NCBI RefSeq assembly: GCF_024713945.1
Contig: NC_134679.1
Span: forward strand, 439,001-503,000
Direction: 5' to 3'
From: Dermatophagoides farinae
Taxonomy: Eukaryota > Arthropoda > Arachnida > Sarcoptiformes > Pyroglyphidae
Length of the DNA stretch: 64,000 nt
The position numbers and the translations under genes were made by a program. Shown in pieces: positions 28,201-40,200 of the stretch (position 1 is the stretch's first letter; every line of letters starts with the position of its first letter). Under the pieces are notes generated by a model. It did not search any database. It was not told where the DNA came from and saw only the letters and a program-made list of their open reading frames with translations.

Positions 28201-31200
28201 TCACCATATTTCTCCATCTTCGTTTTATTCTTGTTTGTTTCATCGTTATGCATTTGTGTATGTCCCATATGTGATTTCGAAGAGAAAAAAAATGTTTTTT
28301 CGATGTTTTCATTTTCTTTTTTTTTTTTTTTTTTGGTTCGAATTGATCGTACGACCTCATTATATTGTTTTTTTCCTTTTCGATTTTTTTTTACCATTTT
28401 TGTCCCTATTTTTCCTCATCGTTTTGTTGTTGTTGTTGTTGTTTTCAAAACCTGGCCATAATGATCATTTTATTCATCAATAAATTATCAACTAGAATCG
28501 AATTGTATGAATATTTTGTTTGTCGCACGTTTTTTTTTTTTGAAAAACAGAAAAAGAGTGGTTTGTCTTTTTTTGGGCCGTCAATTTATTGACTACTTTG
28601 TGAGTGTGTGTGTGTTGCATAATTATAGAATCCGGTAATAATCAAATGGTGCAAGAAAGATTAATGATGAAAAAAATTGAATCAAAAGGCAATGGAATTC
28701 TGGTGTTTTTTAGGAATTTTGAAATTCATTACAAAACACTCCGTTACGATTGTCAAATATGAATCGTTTCATGTTTCACAACAAACAAACAAAAAAAAAA
28801 ATGAAAAAATGTCCAAACATCAATCACAAATTTGTTTTTTCATTTTTTTTTCCATTCGATCTGGTGAATCAAAACAACACGAACTCGATGAGCTTGAAAG
28901 ATTTATTCACCATTCGATGATGATCCAAAAATGAAGCAAATCTTTACTTATCGATGACAACAACAACCAAACAAAACAGTTTCGTTGACAAACAATCAAC
29001 GACGAAAAAAAAACGAAGAAAAAAAATCTGAAACAATAATGATAATGATCCTTTTCTTATAAAGAAAAAAAAAACAAGCAAGGTGACAAGCAATGAAAAA
29101 AAATTCTGCTCTTCTTCTCCTTTTTGCCTTATTCGTTTAGTATTCATTTCAATAATATTGATGATGATGGTGATGAAAAAGGCGCTTAATTTGGTTCATA
29201 GATTGATCGATTACATTGTTGATCGAATTTTTTTTTCTTCTCGTTTTTCCACACCAGAGATACTTTGTGTGGTCTTTTTTCTTTTTTTTTTTATTATTAT
29301 TCACACTTTTTTTCTACTTCAAGAATTTTTTTTCCGAATTCAAGACAATCTCATGTTTCGGAAATGTATTTAGTCTGGGGTATAAACATCGATGATGATG
29401 ATGATGATGAAATGACTGTGAAAACAAAACAAAACACAGAGAATAATTGCCATCATCATCATCATCATCACGATGATCACGTTGATGTGATTATATAACG
29501 TGAAGCTTCTTATAAAGTGCTAGTGTTTTTTTTTCTATATTTGATTGGCCTCTTCTTTTCATGTTATTTGTGTGTGTGTGAGTATGTGAAACATGTCTCT
29601 CTCTCTCTTCTTTTGTATTGTTATAGGCCAATTTCTTGTTTTGGAAAGAAAAAGATAATTTCTTTTTTTTTTCTTCATTTTCTAGTTGATTCAATTCAAC
29701 GAAATAAAACTTGGAAATTATAAATGTTCAAGTATAATAATCTCTCTCTCTATCTCTCTGTGTGTTTGGGTTTTTTTTTTGGCAATCTGGATCAATCAAA
29801 TTCCAGCAGCCATCGTTGTCGTCATCATCATCATCATGTGTATGGCGCTAATGAGAAATGATCACATAATGTGTTCTCTATGTGTTGTGTACAGGGACAA
29901 AAAAAAATGGAACCATTTTTTTCCAGAATTCTTCCTGAAAAACTGACTTGAAAAAAAGACATGGCCAATTTTTTTTGTCTTCGTTCATTCGTTGTTGTTG
30001 TTGTTGTTGACATAATGATGATGAATTGTCGTCTTGCTATCACATTGCTTTGGTTTACACTTGAAAGAATGAATATTCTATCCATCCATAGTGTATTGTT
30101 GAATTTTTTTTTTCATTTCCAATTATTTTTCTTGAAACAAAAGAAAAACAAACGTAAAACTTAAAACTTTAATTCTACTTTATTGTTTTGTTTGCTTGGA
30201 TTCTTCTTTTAGATTCTGGATTCATGATTTTTTTAGTGATTGCTTGTTGAATTCTTTTTCTTTCTGTTGATATTCATTTGACTGTGAAATTAACAACTTT
30301 TTTTCTATTTTCTTCAAAAAAAAAGTCATCATCATCATTATTTTCTTGTTTTGTTTTATTTTTTTTCAAATTATAAAAAAAACGTCCTAAACTTATTTTT
30401 CATTCTTTGTTGTTGTTGTTGTCAACTTTGGTGTCATTTTCAATCCAGAATAATTATCCAGTAGTAGAATTTGAAAAAAAACAAATAAAACTTGGCGATT
30501 TATTCACCACCATACGTTAGTTTTTTTTGTCCAATGCAAATCATATGTTCGGAATTTAAAAAAAAAATGTTGCTCATATCAAACTAAAACGATGATAATG
30601 ATGATGATCATCAAGAAGAAACAAACTTACGGAAAAAAACAAAATCACCGATTTTTATATTCAAAGTTTCAAGTTTTAATTTTTAATATCATTATTAACA
30701 CATTTAACACACACACACACACACACCCTGTTGATGATGATGGTAATGATAATGATGATGATGAGGATAGTGATGAAAATTCAAACCAAACTAGATGTTT
30801 TGTGTCTCAAATTCTATGTGCACATTAATGTTCAGAACAAAAGACAGGATGCTTATGCAGGAAGAAACCGTTTTGTTTTTGTTTTCATTTGTTGTTGTTT
30901 ATCATCATTTTTTTTTCTTACCATTTTCATCTAACACAAAACATAAAACTCATTTTTTTCGATTATTATTCACTCACTCCATCACCGAATATATTCTATA
31001 GGCGATGATGATGATGATCATCATCATTTTCAATTGTAATTCTTTTTTTCAGAGAACTCATCACCATCATGAAGATCATCAGGGTAACCATCAAAGAATG
31101 AAACGAAATAAATGGACCAATAATGATGGTGATGAGATTAACAACCAAAAAAAAAAAAAAAAAAAAATAACCAACCACCAACAAGATGTTTATTTTTTTT

Positions 31201-34200
31201 GAGGTCACGAATCATTATCATCATCATTGTTATTTGTGGCAAATGTGGCGATCATCATCACCATCTTCATTCGGAAAAAAATGATGATGATGATGATGAT
31301 TCAAAGTCAATGAACAATTCTGTTTAAAGTTTACTATTGTTGTATACAACAACAGTGAATTTTCATTTTGAAATTTATTCATTCACATTTTTTTTTTCAT
31401 TGAATCCGATTCTTTCAATCAAAAATCGGCTTTTCTTTTGGTTGAATTCATTTCTGTTTTGAGGTACCAGAATATCATTCAACAACAATATTCGTTTTTT
31501 TTCACCGAGAATGAAAAAACATGATTCTTTTGATAACTCCCATAATGATGATGATGATAGAATTCAATGCAAAATGAAAACAATTCATTCACGATTACTA
31601 GACCTAGCACAACAGAAAATATGAATTGAATTTTTTATTATCATTATCAATGTGTGTGTGATACTTTTATCCATTCATATATAACGATTTTATTTCCTCA
31701 AAGACTCGCGCGCGCTTGTTATTATTATCAATTAATTTTTCTAATGTTACATTTATATATCATATAAACAACTGGGAACAACAACAACAAAATACAACAG
31801 TAAACAACAATAATGATCATCATCATAAACTTTAACGACAATGACAATGGACAACAACAATATACACAAACACACACAATAGATGGACAAAAGAAAATTT
31901 TCGCTATTTATTTGGCCATTCTCATTGATGATGATGATGATGATGATCTTGGATCTCTTGTTTTTGTTCTTGTTAATCATCATCACGATCTGATTCTTCT
32001 TGATGATATGATGTTTTTCTCGCTGACTTCTGTATCGAATTCATCAAATTCGTTACAGAAGTTGTTGTTGTTATCATTACATCATCAATATCGATGTTCG
32101 AATCAAATTGTTGTTGTTGTTGACGACATGCTAGTATACCGACAATTATCAAAATCAAGATAATTATACTTGACCAGATTAATTGTAATTTTATTTGATT
32201 ATCATCAGTGATGCTTGTAAACATGGAATTATTATTATCATCTTCACTGATCAATGTTGTTGTTGGTATTTGAAATGGTTGACTTTTTGTTTGGCCAAAA
32301 CGATTCGTCAATTCTAGAAATAATTTTATTGTTTTATTATGTGAATTTCGTATCACACTGAAATCAGCTGTAGCAATAATTTGACAATTTAGGCTACAAT
32401 CATTCAGTGTTGGTTTTCGTATCGAAATTGTTCGACAACCAGATCCAGTTAAACATATGATGAAACGTTGCGATTTGATCACAGTATGTGATGTGACATT
32501 CCAGCTGATCATGTTTCCCATATCGATTTTCAATAATGAAATTTTTGGCCGCCCCGTTAATTCAAATTTTCGATCATTGTTACATTGATAAACACCATAA
32601 TCATCGTTGCTGATATTTTTTATTGTCAACATTGTAACAGCAGCTATAATTGATCGATTATTTTGTTGATTGACATGATATGTTGTTGTTGATAATTGAA
32701 ATTTTTGATCCATAAATGAATTTACAGCGATTTTCGATTGATTTGGATGATAACATTTCATTGTAACATTATTGATTGATTGATTCAAGAATATTATGGA
32801 AATCATTCCTTGATATGGTCCATAAATTGTTTGATTATCGATTAAATATTCTGGGTGGTCGAGTATGAGCATCTTGGACGATGTTTGATTCATCATTCGG
32901 ATTAAATTGACATTCATGATAATGATGACGATGATGATGATGGAAAAAATCTGGTTCAACATATTGTTGTTGTTTGTTTGTTTGTTGAGTTTTTAGTTTT
33001 TTTTTTTTTTGAAATTAATGATGATGACGATGATGAAAAAATAAACAATTTTTTCAATCATCAACTTGTGAAACATCACGTTATTTATGGATTATCATTC
33101 GCCTAATTAGAGCAGACAAGACAGAAAAATGAAAACAAAAATAAATCTGATTTCGCCAATTAAATTATGAATGATGATCAATCGAATTGGTCCATGTACT
33201 AATAAGCTATCCTAATAATAAATGATGATGATGAGGAATTTTTTTTTACAAATAAATTCTTCTCAGAAAAATTTTCCTCAACGATCGATTCTGGGGACAA
33301 TAATTTGTCATCTTCAATTTTTGACAATTTTTTATTCTTTTTTTTTCATTGATTGATGTTGAAACTAATCAAAATTACATTTTTTCATTAATTTGTAGAT
33401 GTAAATGCAATCCGTTCATTACGTATAATGGCACCTGATTATATATTCTATCGTGATCCAATGTGGCTCAATTGTTCTGTAATTGATCTTGATTATAATC
33501 AAATATATTCAATCAAATGGTTTAAAGATAATGATGAAATGTATCGTTTCATAACGGCTGATGAAACATCGCCACGTACGTTTTACGATACACCCGGTAT
33601 TGTTATTGATGTAAGTAATACACAATTTTGTTGTGAATATTCTGTATTTTTTCTTTGTCGCCGATGAAAATTTATTATTATTATTCATTGATGATTCAAT
33701 TCAGAAGAAACAAATAGTGTCAGTGTGTGTATTCAATGTCTTTCTTTAATTCTTTTATTCTACTCATGATAATGACAATATTCTTAAACACGCACAGAGA
33801 GAGATAGTGATAAATTCCATTCTGTAACAATTCAATATTCCCATTCTTCTTCTATTTCAAATTTAATTGCAATGTGCAAGCATGCATACCATACACATAT
33901 TGTATACGTAAATATTATGTAAAATCACAAATTCTAACCTGATTGCATTTTGTTTGTCTCTCTGTGTTTGTGTATTTGGAACACTTCACGTTCCAAAATT
34001 TTTGTACGAGTCAATTAGCTTGGATTTTTGCTTCATTCTGTTTTTCTCTATTTATTTTTTTTTTTTGCTTCTCTGACGAATAAACACACTGGCAGAACAA
34101 AGAAAAAAAATCAATTCCAATTTTGTGAAAACCATGAGTGAATAAAAAAAAACAGCAACCAAAACAACGACAACGACTACGACTACGTTTATTTTCAAAA

Positions 34201-37200
34201 GTTACAATTTTTTAAATTGAACCTTTTTTTGCCTTCCCCCCCCCCCGAAATGAACATTCGACAAGTAACGGGTTATTTGTTTGACTTTTTTTCTCCATCA
34301 CCATCTCATTCATTCATGAGAAAAAAATTCCAGAAGCAACAAAAAAAAACGTCCTGAATCAAGCCATGAATATTTCGATTTTTTTTTCTGCTGGCCAAAA
34401 GTTCAACACAAACCCACCATTCACAAACTTAATTACGAAATTTTTTTTTTCATCTCATTCAAATTCACTATAGTATTACAGTTCAGTTGATAAATTTCAA
34501 ATTAATATTTACTCGACAAAATGCAACGGAAAAAAAAATTTTAATTAATCCCCTCGCCGTCAATTCGTTAAATTCAAAAATGCAAAATCCATTCCTGTAG
34601 ATTTGGAAAATGGTGTTTTCCGCGATCGATTCTATGTGGAATTTTTTCGTTTGTTTGTTTGTTTGTTTCCGTTGATGGGTTTTGATCATAAAGTTTTTTT
34701 TCAGTCCAAAAGTTTAAAAATTTGTCATTTATCGATTCGTTATCGATTCTTCATCGTCGTTTTTTTTTCTTTTCGATATCCCATGACATTATATCTATCT
34801 ATGATGTGTAGTCATTTGATGATATCGATATACGAGAAATGAAAAATGCAATGAATATTTATATGATGTGGACATTTTGTGTGTGTGTGTGTGTGTGTTT
34901 GTGCCTGTTACAAACATCACTTCGTTATGTAGTGTTGGTGGTGGGATGATGATCATGATGATCCTGATGATGATGATGTTGATGATCGAATGAAATATTC
35001 AAAAATCGATCAATCAAAAAAAAAAATGAAAATTTACTCAATGTGAACAGAAATTGCTGTTTTTTTTTCTTATTCATGAAATTTATGAACGAAAAAAAAA
35101 ATTTGTCATCAATTTCGCCAGGCTACTGCAGCTGGTAGTGGCGGTGTGGTAAGAAAGATGGGGCCAAAAAAAAAAATTTTGAAAATCGCCCTTCACACAC
35201 ACACACACATTCATGTATTTTGCATATTTTGAAATTTTTCGTTTTGAACAAATTTTTTTTTTTTTCATTTTCATCCAAGTAATAGACAGACAGACAGACA
35301 GACAAGAACAACAACAACAACAACAACAAATGTGCTCGACATCATCATCATCATACTGATCAGAACATCATGCACAACATCCATGAATATTATATCGTGT
35401 TGTGAAAATGAAAATCTCATTATCATTTTTTTTGCTGCTGTTGTTGTTGTTGTTGTTTCATTTACTCGATTCATATTCAGGTCGACGACCAAAGGATAAG
35501 GGATGTATATGTGTTTTTTTGGGCACCAATTATTATCAGAGAATAACGGCAGAAGCGAAAGAAAAAAATGCGAAACCCAATTAATTTTAATTACCCTAGT
35601 GACACACTATATGTGTGTGAGATGGAGAAAGAGGTCGCAACAAAACACCGTTGATGCATCTGATTTTTAAAGAACCAGGTTTTTTAATAGTCGATTTTTG
35701 AGACAAAAACATAACCATCCACCCACACTTTTGATTTAAAGAACAAGAATCGCAGATATATAGAATCATTCTGGACGACAGCAAAGAAATGAAAGGGTTA
35801 ACAGAATTTTTCATATTTTTAATTAACACAAAAAAAAAATTTTTTTTTGTCCCATTTTATAACATTGTAGTTGAAGATTTTCTCTTTTTTTTGCGAATTT
35901 ACTAATTGTATCAAATTTCCTTCCATTCCAATGCACGCATGTTTGACCTTTATTTTGACCTAAATCCATTTGTATTTAACATCATCATCATCATCATCTT
36001 TTTCATTATTCTAGATTCTGTTACCTGAGATTTTTTTTGGTCTTTATCTCTTATTTTTTCATTTTCCACCCTCTCATAATTTCCTTGGTTGTCGTGGTTG
36101 TCATTATGTGTAATATATAAATAAATTAATTCAGACAAGCAAACAAACAACAAATGTATATTGTCATTTTTATTCTCTCTGTTTTTTTTTTTGTTTGCAT
36201 GAAACATGAAAAATTCCAATATTCTGGACATTTGGATATTCTTTATGTGTTTACTTTTTTTCTCGTTTTTTTTTCATTTATTGTTCCAATGTCATCATCA
36301 TCAACGTTGTCCATCGTTGGTCATGTTTTTTTTTTTTGGTTCATAATAAAGAATATTAAGATTCATTTTTATTTTCGTATGGCTCAATTTTTGCCGTTGT
36401 TTTTTTTTGTTCACATTATCATCATAAATTATTGTATTGCATATCACATGGGCGCAATGTTTATTGTTCATTTGGGAACCGGTATATGCGTTTTTTTTCT
36501 ATGTTTCAATTCCAATATATTCTCCAAAAAAACAAACAGAATATCATTATGAATATAGAGACCAAAAAAGAGATAATTTTTTTCTATCTCTGACTGGTAT
36601 TATAGATTAGTCATCATAAATTTAATATATATCGATATAATCGATATTCAAAATTTCCACATCGATTGTAGCCAAAAACGGTTGAAAACCACTGTTTTCA
36701 TTTTGTTGTTGTTTTATTTTCAAGAAAAGAAACATCATGGAAACAAAAAAAAACAACAACAACAACAAAAGTTTCCATACAAATCGTTTCAGCTTTTACT
36801 GTTATTTGGTCATCACAACATGGTTGTTATCAACGAAAACAAAAACAAAAAAAAACAGCAAAAAAAAAATCCAAAATGAAACAAGATTCTTCATTCTAGC
36901 TACTACTAGTCATCATCGTTTGTCTAAGAAATCATCATCATTGTCTAGGTCTCTTGTTGTTGTTTTTTTTTTTGTTTTTTGGTTTTGGATTTCTTTTTCT
37001 TTGATACACTTGCCTGACAACAACAAAAACAAGATTAAGATCAAATCATCATTGTCTTGTTGTTGTTGTTGTTGATGATGATGAGAATGAACACAAATTT
37101 TTTCCGTTGTAACTGAAAATGGATATTCATTGAATAATGGAATGGAATTCGAATTTTAAAATTCACATTCGATGACCAAATGGTCACAAATAAAAAAAAA

Positions 37201-40200
37201 TTGAACTTTTAAAATTTTCTTTCATTCGACTTTTTTTTTGGTGAAGAATAAATTTCCATCAATTTTTTCAAAGAAAATTTCCAAACATTTCTTTTCAGAA
37301 AAAAAAACAGAAAACTTTAAAATCGAAATTTTTTTCATTTCTTTACTCGAAAATGAAACTGATGATGATAATTGGATCTTTGCAACAAAACTGCTAATGT
37401 GAAATTTTTTTTTTGCTTTCAAATGAAAATGAAAATTGATTTAAGATTTTTTTTTTCGTTCATTCGCTGTCCAATATTTTATTTTTTATTTTTTTTTTCA
37501 CTACGATATCAACTTTAATTGAAATCGGTCAACGATAATAATATGACTGGTGATCGTTTGGTATTTGTTTTCTCGAATTCGTTTCACAATTGGATTTCCT
37601 TTTTGATTTATTGTTTCTCAATATAGTTTTGTCCTTTTTGTTGAGAGTGAAAAGAAATCTCCAAAAAATTATTGATATACAAAATGGACAAATATAAAGA
37701 ATTTGGTAATGTCAAATGCTAAAAAAAACGGTATTATTAATCCGATTCTGTTTTTTTTTTCTTTAGGAAAAAGAATTTTGTCAATGTGTGTGTGTGTGTG
37801 TGGAATCTTATTTTTTATGATGAGATTCTTTCTCGGATTTCACGTTATAACGAATGAATGAAAGATGACATTATTGTATTTGGATTTGGATTTTTTTTTT
37901 TGGATACACGAAACAATGGGATAATGTAATGAAATAAAAACGGCCTACAGAATCCGATTTGAAATGTGTATGCATTTTGGATGATGATGATGATGATGAT
38001 CTTTGAAGTTAATTTTATGTTTGGGCGTTGTTTGGCGTTTCAATTTTTTTTTTCGTTTCCTGTCATGTTTTTTTCCTACGTAAAAAAAATACAAAATATC
38101 GTTGACCTTGTTGCTGTTTTGACACACTAGAATTTTGTTTTGCCCAAAATAACCAAAAAAAAAGATAGATAGAATCATTAATCATAACACCACTACCAGC
38201 AAAAAAAAAAAACGTATTTTTACCGGATTTTCCTGTGTCAAACAAACCACTGTTTTTTGTGTGTTTTTCCAAAAATAATTGTCATTTCGGTACAGTTAGA
38301 TTAAAACCAATCATCAAATAAACATTTTGCACATATGTAAATCATATTGGAATTTTTTTTTCGTTTTTTTTTTGCTCATCATCGTCCATCTTTCAATATT
38401 TGTATCCATTCGTTTCAACTACTATGATTCTGTTTTATTCGGATTCAATTTTTCGTTTTTTTTCCTGTTTATTTTTCTTTCCAACATTCCAACATTTCAT
38501 GATCACACAATTCACATTGATCATCATTTATGTCAATAGGCTGTGTGTTTATCGATATATGTCGTTAGTTGGATCCGAATACGGAATACACACACACACA
38601 TTGGAACTCTCTGGTAACTCTGGGTAGCGCCTTGAATATAAACTCTGAATGTGAAACTTTTTTCTGGCCCGTCACACACACACACACACAAACACACACA
38701 TTTTTTTCTGGAAAAACTTCTTATTTTTCGATATATCAATTTCTTTTCATTCTTACAATTCTTTTATTTTCTGTTTGTTATGTAGTGGATTCTCGTTACT
38801 ATTTATTATTTTCGATACGACGATTCTTTGTGTGTGTGTGTATGTGTGTTTTGCCTTTAAAAAGCAGCATACAAGCAGAATGGTGATATTTGGTGTGTAA
38901 CATTTTTCATTTAGAAAATAAAAAATTTTTTTTTCTTTAGATTCTTCTACTTTTTTCTGTTATAATAGGAATACGAAAGTCATTCGATAGGATTCAGGCA
39001 ATTTTTTTTTATTTCTCTTATTGAAAAATGAAAGAATTACTAAACCATCAGAGTAAACATTATGATGATGATGAAGTTAATTTGATTTATTTACAATATT
39101 TTTTTTTCTGTAACGTTTTTTTTTGTTTACTGGGAAATTTTCTGATCGCTGTGTGTTTAGTGGTGTATTTTTTTTTCGCTTACTGGTCACTTATTAATTC
39201 ATTTTTTTTCTGGTTTGCTTTCATTTGATCAAATAAATAGGAATCTCGTTCCAATTATGGAAATCTTTACATTTTACATGCCGATTTCAAGACTGAAGCA
39301 AATTTCCGTTGTGAAGTATTGGCTGAAAATGATTTTACTACGGCTATTCAAATCAAAAAAATTCGTGTCTATTGTAAGTTATTAGTGACGATTGATTGAT
39401 TGATTTTTTTTTTGTTGAATTCATTCGTTTGATATCAAATTTTTATAGATATACCACGTGATGGTCAACCAATAATTGTTGGTAAAAAATCACATTTTGG
39501 ACCTAATGAACCGGTTAATTTGACATGTACATCACCAATGTCAACACCAGCTGCACGTTTAGTTGTCAATTTGAATGGAAATAGTTTGGTTGCCAGCAAT
39601 AGTAACAATAATGTCAATGTCAATGATAATGATGTAATCAAAAATAATCAAGTCATAATGCGTACTTATTATCGTCATTTTGAAAATGGTCAATCATCCA
39701 CTTCGGTGAATGTACAATTTCCCGGTTCATGGTTACAAACCAAACGTATTAATCAATTTGAATGTACATCATCCATTATACATCGTTATAATCGTACGGC
39801 TAGTCTACGTGTTGAATGGAAAATTGATCCAATCAATAATCATACGTTATATGTACCGGTATTGGATCATAACATTAATAATAATCATCTTCAAGGTAAA
39901 TTTATTCATTGTTTTTTTTTGGTTAAATGAAGATTTTTCATCTTTTGATTCATTTCAATTAGATCGTTTAGCACCAAGAATCGAAAATTTTAAGAAAAAA
40001 TATAATCTCGGTGAACCGATATCATTACGTTGTATTTCATCCAAATATAAACCAATGCCTGAATTATATTGGCTATTGAATGGACAACATGTGGATGCTC
40101 AATATTTAGATTATAAACAGAGTGATTTCAATCAAAATGGTTTCATACGTTTAGATTTAAAATATCCATTGAATGGTGGACAGAATAATAATGACAATAA

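Larger units (their letters stand above)
7100..33398 (+). other. Beat intron 1 (26.3 kb)
   Basis: It begins GTAAGT and ends TTTGTAG. Content is overwhelmingly low-complexity: A/T homopolymers and ATG, TTG and GT repeats. Apart from the nested receptor (31973-32962) and the candidate small gene (18794-19021), both on the minus strand, I see nothing gene-like. Slightly GC-richer islands near 7985, 14230, 22585 and 25790 carry no supportable feature. Confidence 0.75.

Noticed and set aside
28336-28350. GGTTCGAATTG resembling a tRNA T-loop
   Set aside because: Embedded next to a long T-run with no acceptor or anticodon stem; no tRNA found in the window.
36154-36552. 132-codon multi-hydrophobic open frame in Beat intron 2
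   Set aside because: Phe/Ile/Val runs come from poly-T tracts; stops are rare in T-runs, so length alone is not evidence.
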